Of a stretch of DNA of 64,000 nt, positions 1 through 8,558 are shown piece after piece; within the stretch, counting starts at the first letter, position 1, and every line of letters begins with the position of its first letter. Position numbers and translations under genes: made by a program. This stretch comes from Collimonas rhizosphaerae (GTDB taxonomy: Bacteria > Pseudomonadota > Gammaproteobacteria > Burkholderiales > Burkholderiaceae_D): assembly GCF_038896935.1 (NCBI RefSeq), contig NZ_JBANDC010000011.1, positions 1 to 64,000 of the forward strand, written 5' to 3'. The notes below the pieces were generated by a model. The model searched no databases. It was not told the origin of the DNA and saw only the letters and a program-made list of their open reading frames with translations.

Positions 1-69
1 TTTGCTTTCATGGGTTCCTCTCGAGGACATATTGTCCCCTATTTGAGATGTCCATCAAAGCCGGGCTAC

Positions 70-332
70 CTCAGAGTCAACTTTCGCAGCGCTTCATCGC
101 GAAACTTGACTCTGACCCCTCATGACGGATTCGGAGAAAGACAGAGCGCAAAGCACGGTTTTGTTTTTTTAGCGATGCGACAGGTGCTCCGTGGCCCGCT
201 AATTGAGGTCAGAGTGAACTTTCTGCAAAAGGCGCGCAGAAAGTTCACTCTGACCCCAATTAGCTGCGTTTGTTGATCGCGCAGAAAAACCGGGCAAGGG
301 CATTGTCATGTTTTATGAAACTCTCAATAGCA
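70..332. repeat. Composite palindromic repeat, copy 1
   Basis: Two long hairpins separated by about 85 bp. Hairpin A pairs 71-87 with 99-115. Hairpin B pairs 201-226 with 236-261 with a single mismatch. Both carry the core GGGTCAGAGT or its complement. The whole unit, including the spacer and a tail to about 332, recurs inverted at 19081-19353. No coding role is seen; short reading frames through it are artefacts. It resembles REP/BIME-type intergenic repeats, which elsewhere are mobilised by RAYT transposases; no such gene is in this window. Confidence 0.8.
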
Positions 333-373
333 GGCCCGGTCTTGCCATGGCGCAAGACGCGCTGCGGCAGTCT

Positions 374-1225
374 TTACAAGCGCTCTGTTTCGCCGCTCTT
401 CGGCTGCCATTTCATCAGGCGTTTTTCGATCATCCCCACCACGGTGTCGAGCACCAGAGCAAACGCCGTCAGCACCAGGATGCCGGCAAACACGGTGTTG
501 ATGTCAAAGCTGCCCTCGGCCTGCAGGATCAGGTAGCCGACGCCGCGCGCCGAACCGAGGTATTCGCCGACAATGACGCCGACGAAAGCCAGGCCGACCG
601 AAGTGTGCAGGCTGGAAAATACCCAGGAAGTCGCCGACGGCAGGTACACCGTACGCAGCAGCTGGCGCTGGTTGGCGCCCAGCATGCGGGCGTTCGCCAG
701 CACCACCGGGCTGACTTCCTTCACACCCTGGTAGACGTTGAAAAACACGATGAAAAACACCAGCGTCACCGCCAGCGCCACCTTGGACCAGATGCCGAGC
801 CCGAACCACATGGCAAAAATCGGCGCCAGGATCACGCGCGGCATGGCGTTCGAGGCCTTGATGTAGGGATCGAGGATAGCCGAGGTCAACGGCGACAAGG
901 CCAGCCACAGGCCGACGCCGAGGCCGAACACCGTGCCGATGCCGAACGCCAGCATGGTTTCGGTCAGCGTCACCAGCAGGTGCGAATAAATCTCCGCCGG
1001 GAAAACCAGGGTGAACCAGGTATGGTCGCCGAAACCGACTTCCACCGAACCGCTGCCGACCGTAAACCATTGCCAGATGCGCAGCAGCACCTTGAGCGGC
1101 TCGCCAAAGAAAAACGCGGTCTGCGGATTGCGCGTGGCCAGATGCCAGATGCAGAAAAATATCAGCAGCACCAGCACTTGATAGACGCGCAGATTTTTAT
1201 AATTGGGCTTGATGGCTTTCCACAT
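374..1225 (-). CDS. ABC transporter permease, nitrate/sulfonate/taurine type
   Basis: 283 aa inner-membrane permease of the BPD_transp_1 (SsuC/TauC-like) family. Hydrophobic segments fall near residues 15-35, 85-115, 125-150, 160-185, 205-235 and 245-270. The cytoplasmic coupling (EAA-type) loop lies around residues 180-200, in the stretch LANARMLGANQRQLLRTVYL. The ATG is preceded by AGGATC. It is the last gene of a three-gene operon with the ATPase (54 bp upstream) and the periplasmic binding protein. The family takes up sulfonates, nitrate, cyanate, pyrimidines and aromatic acids, so the substrate cannot be assigned from sequence. Confidence 0.9.
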   Translation of the reverse strand: MWKAIKPNYKNLRVYQVLVLLIFFCIWHLATRNPQTAFFFGEPLKVLLRIWQWFTVGSGSVEVGFGDHTWFTLVFPAEIYSHLLVTLTETMLAFGIGTVFGLGVGLWLALSPLTSAILDPYIKASNAMPRVILAPIFAMWFGLGIWSKVALAVTLVFFIVFFNVYQGVKEVSPVVLANARMLGANQRQLLRTVYLPSATSWVFSSLHTSVGLAFVGVIVGEYLGSARGVGYLILQAEGSFDINTVFAGILVLTAFALVLDTVVGMIEKRLMKWQPKSGETERL

Positions 1226-1279
1226 GATCCTGTTTTATCCCTGTTTTCCTGGTTCCACGAATTGCTTGCCGGCTTGCTG

Positions 1280-2089
1280 CTAGGCGACTTTCTTCTGTTG
1301 CTGGTAACCCTTCAGCACCTCATCCCGCAGCACGCTCCAGATCTGCTGGTGCAATTCGACAAAGCGCGGTTCGTTGCGGATTTCCGCCACGTCGCGCGGC
1401 CGCGGCAGGTCGATCACGAATTCGCCTATCGGATGGGTGCCGGGCCCGGCCGACAGCACCACTACCCGGTCCGACATGGCGATCGCCTCGTCCAGGTCGT
1501 GGGTAATGAACAGCACCGCCTTGCGCTTGGCGCTCCACAGTTCCAGCACTTCGTTTTCCATCAATTGCCGGGTCTGAATATCCAGCGCTGAAAACGGCTC
1601 ATCCATCAGGATGATGTCGGGATCGAGGATCAAGGTCTGCGCCAGCGCCACGCGCTTGCGCATGCCGCCCGACAGCTGGTGCGGATAGCGGTCGCCGAAG
1701 CCTTGCAGGCCGACCCGCGCCAGCCATTCCTCGCCCAGCTGGCGCGCCCTGGCTTCATCGGTTTCGCGGTACTGCAGGCCGGCGATGACGTTTTGCAGCG
1801 CGCTGCGCCACGGCATCAGCGCTTCCGCCTGGAACATGTAGCCGGCGCGGCGGTTGATGCCGAGCAGCGGCTCGCCAAACACCCGGACGGTGCCGGACGA
1901 GGGCTGCAGCAACCCGGCGCCGACGTTGAGCAGGGTCGATTTGCCGCAGCCGGTAGGGCCCACCACGGACACGAATTCGCCCGGCGCGATCGACAAGCTG
2001 GTGTCCGCTACCGCGGTGTAGCGCTGGGAACGGTCATCCTTGGAGATGAAAGTGCAACTGACGTTATCGAGAAAGAGGGCTGGAGTCAT
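1280..2089 (-). CDS. ABC transporter ATP-binding protein, nitrate/sulfonate type
   Basis: 269 aa ATPase energising the adjacent permease. Visible motifs are Walker A GPTGCGKST (about residue 42), signature LSGGMRKRVALAQ, Walker B IILMDEPFSALD and the switch histidine in ITHDLDEA. It resembles SsuB/TauB/NrtD. The start chosen is the ATG at 2089 (MTPALFLDNVSC), where homology to the family begins. The frame is open upstream to 2170, and neither start has a strong ribosome site. The gene lies 98 bp after the binding-protein gene. Confidence 0.9.
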   Translation of the reverse strand: MTPALFLDNVSCTFISKDDRSQRYTAVADTSLSIAPGEFVSVVGPTGCGKSTLLNVGAGLLQPSSGTVRVFGEPLLGINRRAGYMFQAEALMPWRSALQNVIAGLQYRETDEARARQLGEEWLARVGLQGFGDRYPHQLSGGMRKRVALAQTLILDPDIILMDEPFSALDIQTRQLMENEVLELWSAKRKAVLFITHDLDEAIAMSDRVVVLSAGPGTHPIGEFVIDLPRPRDVAEIRNEPRFVELHQQIWSVLRDEVLKGYQQQKKVA

Positions 2090-2187
2090 GGGAGTATGGA
2101 TGGGCTTGTGACGGCTGCAGCCTCGGCGCCGGACTGGAAAATCAAGGACAGCGCGCGCAAGGCGACCCATGCGCGCCGTCCCGCCGA

Positions 2188-3225
2188 TTATTTGTACTTG
2201 GCGTTGGCCTTCTTTACAAACTCGTTGGTATAAGTTTGCGACAGGTCGATATTCTTGCCGGCCAGGTCAGGATCGAATGCCTGCAAGGTGCGCAGCGCGA
2301 CTTGCGGGCCGGCCTCAGGGATGGTGCCGTCCGGCGAAATCGCCTCGCGCACTTTCGTGAAGGCTTCGATGTACAGCGCACGGTCGCCCAGCTGGTAGCT
2401 TTCCGGCACCGTCTTGACGATGTCCGACGGCCCGGCTTTCTGCAGCCATTTCAGCGCGCGCACCATAGCGTTGGTCAGGGCTTGCGTGGTGTTCGGATAT
2501 TTCTTGATGAAGTCGGCCGAGGCGTACAGCGTCGCGGCCGGCATCGGGCCGCCGAACACGGCGTTGGTGTCTTTCAGGGTGCGGGTGTCGGCAATGATCC
2601 TGATCTCGTTATTCTGCTGCATCATGGTGATCAGCGGATCGAGGTTGGCGATCACGTCGATGGAGCCGGAACGCAGCGCCGACAAGGCGCCGGCCGAAGC
2701 GCCGACGCCGATATAGGAAACATCGGTCGGTTTCAGGCCGCCCTTGGCCAGCACGAAATTGGACATCATGCTGGTCGAGGAACCCGGCGCGGTGACGCCG
2801 ATCTTCTTGCCCTTCAGGTCGGCGATCGACTTGTAGTTAGGCATGGTCTTGTTGGACACGCCCATGACGATTTGCGGCGCCCTGCCCTGCAACACGAAGG
2901 CGACGATATGCTGGTTCTTGGCCTGCATGCTGATGGTGTGCTCGAATGCGCCGGAAACCACGTCGGCGCTACCGCCGACCAGCGCCTGCAAAGCCTTGGC
3001 GCCGCCGGCGAAATCGGAAATCGTGACGTCCAGTCCTTCATCCTTGAAATAACCGAGCTGCTCGGCGATCGTCAGCGGCAGGTAATAAAACAGGTTCTTT
3101 CCGCCCACCGCGATCGCCACCTTGGTTTTCTCGGGGGTCTGCGCAAACAGTTTGCCATTGAAAGAAAAGTACCCCGCCAAGAACAGGCAAAGGGCGATGC
3201 CGAACTGCTTCCAGCTGAATTTCAT
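2188..3225 (-). CDS. ABC transporter periplasmic substrate-binding protein (NMT1/TauA-like)
   Basis: 345 aa. An N-terminal signal peptide (hydrophobic residues 8-25, cleavage likely after FAQ) precedes a type 2 periplasmic binding fold of the NMT1/THI5/SsuA class, with the typical LPLTIAEQLGYFKDEGLDV and later GVTAPGSSTSMM segments. The start at 3225 has a strong GAGGAGA site; an upstream in-frame start at 3273 lacks one. It is the first gene of the importer operon. The ligand is undetermined; family members bind aliphatic sulfonates, nitrate, pyrimidine precursors or aromatic acids. Confidence 0.9.
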   Translation of the reverse strand: MKFSWKQFGIALCLFLAGYFSFNGKLFAQTPEKTKVAIAVGGKNLFYYLPLTIAEQLGYFKDEGLDVTISDFAGGAKALQALVGGSADVVSGAFEHTISMQAKNQHIVAFVLQGRAPQIVMGVSNKTMPNYKSIADLKGKKIGVTAPGSSTSMMSNFVLAKGGLKPTDVSYIGVGASAGALSALRSGSIDVIANLDPLITMMQQNNEIRIIADTRTLKDTNAVFGGPMPAATLYASADFIKKYPNTTQALTNAMVRALKWLQKAGPSDIVKTVPESYQLGDRALYIEAFTKVREAISPDGTIPEAGPQVALRTLQAFDPDLAGKNIDLSQTYTNEFVKKANAKYK

Positions 3226-3414
3226 ATTGTCTCCTCGTATATCCAGGGTTATTTCACTGCTGTTTGTGTGCAATGGTTGTTTTCTTTGCCGTCTTGGCGC
3301 GGCTGTCTCGAAACTGGTTACGTCTTCTACGAGCTATGATAACGATGATAATACTGCCCGAGCGGAATTAATTCGGACTACTGCTATGTTTTTTTGGCAT
3401 GGCGCTCCGGTCTG

Positions 3415-4011
3415 TCAGGTCGCACGCCGGTCCAGCATGGCGCGCGCGATGGTGCCGGCGTCGACATACTCCAGCTCGCCGCCCACCGGCACGCCGCGCG
3501 CCAGGCGGCTGACCTGCAGGCCGCGCGCTTTCATGGTTTCGCTGATGTAGTGGGCGGTGGCCTCGCCTTCGTTGGTGAAATTGGTGGCCAGCACCACTTC
3601 GGTGACGACGCCGTCGGTAGCGCGGCTGATCAGTTTCTCCAGCTGGATGTCTTTCGGACCGATGCCATCCAGCGGCGACAAGCGCCCCATCAGGACAAAA
3701 TACAGCCCCTTGAAAGTCAGGGTCTGCTCGATCATCAGCTGGTCGGTCGGCGTTTCCACCACGCACAGCAAGGCTGGATCGCGCTCGGGATCGAGGCAGG
3801 TTTCGCACACCTCGTTCTCGGTAAAGGTATTGCACAGCGCGCAATGGTGGATCTGCTCGACCGCCTGGGTCAGCGCCCGTCCCAGCAGCGCTGCGCCGTC
3901 GCGGTCGTGCTGCAGCAAGTGGTAAGCCATGCGCTGAGCCGACTTCGGACCGACGCCGGGCAGATGACGCAAGGCTTCGGTGAGCAAGGCAAGACTGGAA
4001 GGAATTTTCAC
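3415..4011 (-). CDS. recR: Recombination mediator protein RecR
   Basis: 198 aa, normal RecR length. The N-terminal helix-hairpin-helix region (LRHLPGVGPKSAQRMAYHLL, residues 15-34) is followed by a C4 zinc finger (C57, C60, C69, C72) and a Toprim domain (about 80-175). RecR works with RecF and RecO to load RecA on SSB-coated gaps. The conserved order dnaX-ybaB-recR is present, with 106 bp between ybaB and recR. No oddities. Confidence 0.97.
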   Translation of the reverse strand: MKIPSSLALLTEALRHLPGVGPKSAQRMAYHLLQHDRDGAALLGRALTQAVEQIHHCALCNTFTENEVCETCLDPERDPALLCVVETPTDQLMIEQTLTFKGLYFVLMGRLSPLDGIGPKDIQLEKLISRATDGVVTEVVLATNFTNEGEATAHYISETMKARGLQVSRLARGVPVGGELEYVDAGTIARAMLDRRAT

Positions 4012-4020
4012 AGAATGGTG

Positions 4021-4067
4021 TTATTAAGTTTCATTACCTACGTTTCATTACCTGCGAAACACTGCAC
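4021..4067. repeat. Partial relic resembling the ends of the MITE-like element at 43.3 kb
   Basis: In the ybaB-recR gap, the 16-base string at 4021-4036 is identical to 43421-43436 (just outside and into the right arm of the 43.3-kb element). It is followed by TTTCATTACCTGCGAAACAC, which resembles the arm sequence. This looks like a degraded or rearranged end of the same repeat family. The match is short, so confidence is modest. Confidence 0.4.
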
Positions 4068-4117
4068 GAACCTTGAACCGTGCAGCGCTTATGAATCCGG
4101 TCAACCTCAGCGGTTGG

Positions 4118-4438
4118 TCAGAATGGCAGCTTGAAGCCGGCTGGCATGCCGGCGGTCAGGCCCGACATCTTTTCAGCCGACAGCGCTTCAGCCTTGCGCA
4201 CGGCATCGTTGAAAGCGGCGGCTACCAGGTCTTCCAGCATGTCCTTGTCGTCAGCCAGCAGCGAAGCGTCGATCGCCACGCGCTTGACCGCGTTCTTGCA
4301 AGTCATCACGACTTTCACCAGGCCCGCGCCCGACTCGCCTTCGACTTCGATCAAGGCCAGTTGGTCTTGCATCTTCTTCATGTTGTCCTGCATTGCCTGG
4401 GCTTGTTTCATCAGCCCTGCCAGTTGGCCCTTCATCAT
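4118..4438 (-). CDS. ybaB: Nucleoid-associated protein, YbaB/EbfC family
   Basis: 106 aa, normal length for the family of small dimeric DNA-binding 'tweezer' proteins. The helix MMKGQLAGLMKQAQAMQDNMKKMQDQL and the SGAGLVKVVMTCKNAVKRV strand region are diagnostic. It is encoded between dnaX (86 bp upstream) and recR, the usual proteobacterial arrangement, and is probably co-transcribed with them. The exact cellular role is unsettled; homologues bind DNA and can affect expression and repair. Confidence 0.95.
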   Translation of the reverse strand: MMKGQLAGLMKQAQAMQDNMKKMQDQLALIEVEGESGAGLVKVVMTCKNAVKRVAIDASLLADDKDMLEDLVAAAFNDAVRKAEALSAEKMSGLTAGMPAGFKLPF

Positions 4439-4524
4439 GGTGCTTCTCCTATAAAAACAGATTATTTAACCGGTGTTTCAAATGGCGCCCGGCGTCATGC
4501 CGGCGCGCCCTGCTGCTTGCCGTT

Positions 4525-6627
4525 TCAACCCAGGGGCTTGACCGATCCCGGTACGATGGAAGCGCCGAATTCGCGCACCATGCTCTGGATGAAGGGATCG
4601 TTTTTTGCGGTCTGCTCCGCCAGGCGCTGCCGTTCGGCCTGCGCCGCCATGGCCTGCGCATTGGCCGTATGGCGGACCTGGCCAAGCTCCGTTTCCACCT
4701 TGACCGGCCGGCCGAAATGTTCAGCCAGCGCAGCCTCCAACTTATCAACACTGCCGGCCGAACGCAAGGTATCGAACGGAATCCGCAGATAAAACTGGGC
4801 CGCCGCACCGCTGCTGTCGGACTTGATCAGTTCGCTCTGCTGCGCCAACTGATGCGCTACGCCGCGCACCGCCAGGGTAGCGGCCAGCAACGGCCAGTTG
4901 CCGTCCCAGTTCAGGTTCGGATCGGGTTGCAGCACCAGCGGCGGCAGCGGTTCCGCCGGAGCGGCCGGTTGCGGCGCCACGGCTTCGGGGCGCGCAGCCT
5001 GGCGGCCGTTGCCCGCTACGCCGTTGGCGGGAGATGGCCGCTGCGGAGCGGATGGTGCGTACGATTCAGTTTTTTTTTCAGCCGCCGAACTGGAAAATTC
5101 GGTATCCGGCAAATCCATGGGCAACGGGATCTCTTCTTCCCAAGGCGGCACCGACGAATTTTGCGGAACGTAGATCGGCGCTGCCGGTTTGGCGTCCGCT
5201 ACGGCCGCCACGGCCGGCTGGCTGACCTGCGCCGCAGGTGACTGGCTAGGTTGCGGCCGCACCGGCGCGCCGCCTTTGCGGGAAGACGCAGCGCGCGCTG
5301 CTTCCAACGCCGCCCTGGCCGGGCTCATGGCGCCGCTGCCGGCGGGAGGCGTTGCCGGCGCGCTGGTGCTGAGCGCGGGCGGAGCGCTGCTCAAGCGCGC
5401 TGCGGCCGGCGCCGCCTGGGCTGGCGGCGGCGCTGGCCTCGATACAGGCGCCGCTGCTGCCGGTGCAACGCTGGCCTGCGGCCGCGGGCGGCTGGCCGGC
5501 GGCGGCGGCGTCACGGTGCTGCCGTCGGCTTGCGGGCGGAAGGCCAGCATGCGCAGCAGCGTCATCGAGAAACCGGCGTATTCGTCCGGCGCCAGGCCCA
5601 GTTCATTGCGGCCGTGCACGGCGATCTGGTAGAACAGCTGTACTTCTTCGGCATCGAACAAGGCCGACAGGCGGATCACTTCTTCCCGTTCCGGCAAATC
5701 CTCGGCCAGGGCCGCGGGAACGCTTTGCGCCAGCGCGACCCGATGCAGCAACGTGCCCAGGTCCTGCAGCGCCGCGCTATATGACAAGCTGCGGCTGGCC
5801 ATGTCGTCGGCCACCGCCAGCAAGCCGGGGCCGTCCTTCAGCGCCAGCGCATCCAGCACGCGGATCAGGTAGGACTGGTCAAGCGCCCCCAGCATGCCCT
5901 GCACCGCTTCCAGCGTCACCTTGCCGGCGGCATAGGCGATCGCCTGGTCGGTCAGCGACAGCGCATCGCGCATCGAACCGTGGGCGCCCTGCGCCAGCAG
6001 GCGCAAGGCCGGGGTTTCGAATTCGATCTGTTCCTGGCCCAGGATATTGTCGAGGTGGCTGATGATATGGCCGGGCGGCATCTGTTTCAGGTTGAACTGC
6101 AGGCAGCGCGACAGCACCGTTACCGGGATTTTCTGCGGATCGGTGGTGGCCAGGATGAACTTGACATGTTCGGGCGGCTCTTCCAGCGTCTTCAGCATCG
6201 AGTTGAAGGCGTGGTTGGTCAGCATGTGCACTTCGTCGATCATGTAGACCTTGAAGCGCGCATTGGACGGCGCATACACAGCCTGTTCCAGCAGCTGCGC
6301 CATTTCGTCGACGCCGCGGTTCGAGGCCGCATCCATTTCGATATAGTCGACAAAACGCCCGGCGTCGATCGCCACGCAAGCTTCGCACACGCCGCACGGC
6401 GTCGCGGTGATGCCGCCGTTGCCGTCGGCGCCGATGCAATTGAGCGATTTCGCCAGGATCCGCGACAAAGTGGTCTTGCCGACGCCGCGGGTGCCGGTGA
6501 ACAGATAGGCGTGGTGCAGGCGCTGTTGCTCCAAAGCGTGCGTCAAGGCCCTTACGACGTGTTCCTGGCCGACCAGCGTATCGAAGCTTCTGGGGCGATA
6601 TTTACGGGCGAGAACTTGGTAGGACAT
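4525..6627 (-). CDS. dnaX: DNA polymerase III subunits tau/gamma (DnaX)
   Basis: 700 aa clamp-loader subunit. The AAA+ module shows Walker A GTRGVGKT (45-52), zinc-binding C64, C78, C81 and C84, and Walker B/DEVH near 131-134. Domain III ends near 375. A long Ala/Pro-rich linker (about 380-590) leads to the tau-specific C-terminal domain. The start at 6627 gives the universal MSYQVLARKYRPRSF; the frame is open further upstream, but that extension has no homology. At codons 517-520 an A9 run occurs; shifting to the -1 frame there gives AAC TGA, that is, a 520-aa gamma-like product. First gene of dnaX-ybaB-recR. Confidence 0.97.
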   Translation of the reverse strand: MSYQVLARKYRPRSFDTLVGQEHVVRALTHALEQQRLHHAYLFTGTRGVGKTTLSRILAKSLNCIGADGNGGITATPCGVCEACVAIDAGRFVDYIEMDAASNRGVDEMAQLLEQAVYAPSNARFKVYMIDEVHMLTNHAFNSMLKTLEEPPEHVKFILATTDPQKIPVTVLSRCLQFNLKQMPPGHIISHLDNILGQEQIEFETPALRLLAQGAHGSMRDALSLTDQAIAYAAGKVTLEAVQGMLGALDQSYLIRVLDALALKDGPGLLAVADDMASRSLSYSAALQDLGTLLHRVALAQSVPAALAEDLPEREEVIRLSALFDAEEVQLFYQIAVHGRNELGLAPDEYAGFSMTLLRMLAFRPQADGSTVTPPPPASRPRPQASVAPAAAAPVSRPAPPPAQAAPAAARLSSAPPALSTSAPATPPAGSGAMSPARAALEAARAASSRKGGAPVRPQPSQSPAAQVSQPAVAAVADAKPAAPIYVPQNSSVPPWEEEIPLPMDLPDTEFSSSAAEKKTESYAPSAPQRPSPANGVAGNGRQAARPEAVAPQPAAPAEPLPPLVLQPDPNLNWDGNWPLLAATLAVRGVAHQLAQQSELIKSDSSGAAAQFYLRIPFDTLRSAGSVDKLEAALAEHFGRPVKVETELGQVRHTANAQAMAAQAERQRLAEQTAKNDPFIQSMVREFGASIVPGSVKPLG
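5070..5078 (-). other. A9 slippery run in dnaX (possible programmed slippage to a gamma form)
   Basis: On the coding strand the in-frame reading is GAA AAA AAA ACT GAA. Nine consecutive A residues stand out in this GC-rich gene. Re-reading one A, or inserting one A during transcription, gives GAA AAA AAA AAC TGA, an immediate stop after residue 520. The site lies in the linker between domain III and the tau C-terminus, where E. coli (ribosomal frameshift) and Thermus (transcriptional slippage on an A9 run) generate gamma. Function here is inferred from position and sequence only. Confidence 0.6.
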
Positions 6628-6836
6628 AGGCAGCGGATAGGGGCGGCAGGTTGTGAAATACAAACAGCATTTTACCTGACAGACGAAGCCCGCACAGTTT
6701 TTAAACTCGGCGCCATTCCAGCGCATGGCAAGCCGATTGAAGACAGCCTCTAGATAATTGCTCGACAACACCTTCCAGAGAGCCGAGACAAGGGGTAAAG
6801 TCAGACCAGAAGCCCCATAAAACCAGGAGACCGCTC

Positions 6837-8483
6837 ATGCAAGGGCAAACCCACGAAGTCACCAACCAGGCGCCTGAACTGGTTGGCAACAACCTGTACC
6901 TGGACGATACGATCCTGCAGGCCGGCGTGCAGCGCCTGCACGGGCAATGGCATGCCGACCAGCTGGCGCGCTACGGCGCCGAACTCGGCAGCAAGGAAAG
7001 CTGGCAGCTGGCCGAACTGGCCAACCGCCACCAGCCGGAACTGAATACCTTCGACCGCCTCGGCAACCGCATCGACGCCGTCGAATTCCATCCGGCCTGG
7101 CATGCCTTGCTAGGCATGCTGCGCCGCGAAGGCTTGCACGCCCTGCCCTGGATCAAGCCGCAAGGCGGCAGCCACGTGGCGCGGGCCGCCGGTTATTTCC
7201 TGCATGCCCAGCTGGAAGCCGGATCGCTCTGCCCGACCACCATGACGTTCGCCTCGATCCCGGTCCTGCAGCAGGAACCGGCCCTGTTTGCCGCCCTGCA
7301 GGCAAAACTGTTGTCGTGCGAACATGACAGCCGCGACCTGGCGCTGGAGCACAAGAATTCCATCCTGGTCGGCATGGGCATGACGGAAAAACAAGGCGGC
7401 TCCGACGTCCGCAGCAACACCACCACCGCCATCCCGCTGGAAGGCGGCGGCGGACGCGGCGCCGGTTACCAGCTGACCGGCCACAAATGGTTTTTTTCGG
7501 CGCCCATGTGCGACGCCCATATGGTGCTGGCGCGCACAGAGATGGGCCTGAGCTGCTTTTTTGTGCCGCGCTGGCGACCCGACGGCAGCAAGAACCCGGT
7601 GCAGATACAGCGCCTGAAAGACAAGCTCGGCAACCGCTCCAACTCCAGCAGCGAGGTGGAGTTCCGGGAAGCCTTCGGCATCATGGTCGGCGACGAAGGC
7701 CGCGGCATCCCGACCATCATCGAAATGGCCAACCACACCCGCCTCGACTGCGTCATCGGTTCCGCCGGCCTGATGCGCCAGGCGCTGGTGCAGGCGCTGC
7801 ACCACGCGCGCCACCGCAGCGCTTTCGGCCGCCGCCTGGCGGAGCAGCCGTTGATGCAAAACGTGCTGTCCGACCTGGCTCTGGAAAGCGAGGCGGCGAC
7901 GCTGCTGATGCTGCAGCTGGCGAGCGCTTTCGAACAGCCCGACGATCCGCTGCAGCGCGCCTGGCGCCGCATCGTCACGCCCGCCGCCAAATTCTGGATC
8001 TGCAAGCGGGCGCTGGAATTCACCGGCGAATGCATGGAAGTCTGGGGCGGCAACGGCTACGTTGAAACCGGTCCGATGGCGCGCTTTTACCGGGAAGCGC
8101 CGGTCAATTCGATCTGGGAAGGTTCAGGCAACGTGATGTGCCTGGACGTGCTGCGCGCGATCGAACGCGAGCCGGCCGGTTTCGGCTTGCTGCTGGCGCA
8201 GCTGGCCGAAACGGCGCGCGAACACCCCGGCTTGCGCAACATGCTGGACGAACTGCAAAAGGACCTGGCGACCCCGGCCGAGCAGCGCGAAATGCTGGGA
8301 CGCCGCTTCGTGCAGCGCCTGGTGCTGACGGTCCAGGGCGCACTGATGCTGCAGCACGCGCCGGCCATCATCGCCGAAGCCTTCATCGCCAGCCGCGGCG
8401 AGGCGATGGGCGGACGTGTTTACGGGACCTTGGCAGCGCCGCACCTGCAGCAGCAGATTCTGCAGCGGACCTGGCTGCAGTAG
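6837..8483 (+). CDS. aidB: AidB-like acyl-CoA dehydrogenase (alkylation response family)
   Basis: 548 aa, close to E. coli AidB (541 aa). It has the acyl-CoA dehydrogenase fold with the AidB-specific pattern: TNQAPELVGNNLY at the start, MTEKQGGSDVR (about 181-191), GHKWFFSAPMCDAH, KDKLGNRSNSSSEVEF, RHRSAFGRRL and MEVWGGNGYVE. AidB binds FAD and DNA and is induced in the adaptive response to alkylating agents; its in vivo substrate is uncertain. Ribosome site AGGAG lies 8 bp before the ATG. It is divergent from dnaX and convergent with mrcA across a shared terminator. No ada/alkB neighbours are visible. Confidence 0.93.
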   Translation: MQGQTHEVTNQAPELVGNNLYLDDTILQAGVQRLHGQWHADQLARYGAELGSKESWQLAELANRHQPELNTFDRLGNRIDAVEFHPAWHALLGMLRREGLHALPWIKPQGGSHVARAAGYFLHAQLEAGSLCPTTMTFASIPVLQQEPALFAALQAKLLSCEHDSRDLALEHKNSILVGMGMTEKQGGSDVRSNTTTAIPLEGGGGRGAGYQLTGHKWFFSAPMCDAHMVLARTEMGLSCFFVPRWRPDGSKNPVQIQRLKDKLGNRSNSSSEVEFREAFGIMVGDEGRGIPTIIEMANHTRLDCVIGSAGLMRQALVQALHHARHRSAFGRRLAEQPLMQNVLSDLALESEAATLLMLQLASAFEQPDDPLQRAWRRIVTPAAKFWICKRALEFTGECMEVWGGNGYVETGPMARFYREAPVNSIWEGSGNVMCLDVLRAIEREPAGFGLLLAQLAETAREHPGLRNMLDELQKDLATPAEQREMLGRRFVQRLVLTVQGALMLQHAPAIIAEAFIASRGEAMGGRVYGTLAAPHLQQQILQRTWLQ

Positions 8484-8499
8484 GCGCCGTCCGCAAAAG

Positions 8500-8541
8500 A
8501 AAAACCGCCAATGCCCTTGCCGGGCATTGACGGTTTTTTTT
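8500..8541. terminator. Bidirectional rho-independent terminator (aidB / mrcA)
   Basis: Arms 8501-8516 and 8522-8537 pair over 16 bp with one mismatch around a 5-base loop. The right side ends in a run of eight T, and the left side begins with A residues that give a U tract on the minus strand. It sits between two convergent genes and can serve both. Confidence 0.9.
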
Positions 8542-8558
8542 CGGCCGCCGCTAAGCGG

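Noticed and set aside
308..1591. 427-aa open frame antisense to the ABC permease and ATPase
   Set aside because: His/Gln/Arg-rich antisense composition; sense genes are clearly real.
6628..6836. Possible 4.5S (SRP) RNA gene upstream of dnaX, as in some proteobacteria
   Set aside because: The conserved GGTCAGGTCCGGAAGGAAGC core is absent on both strands.
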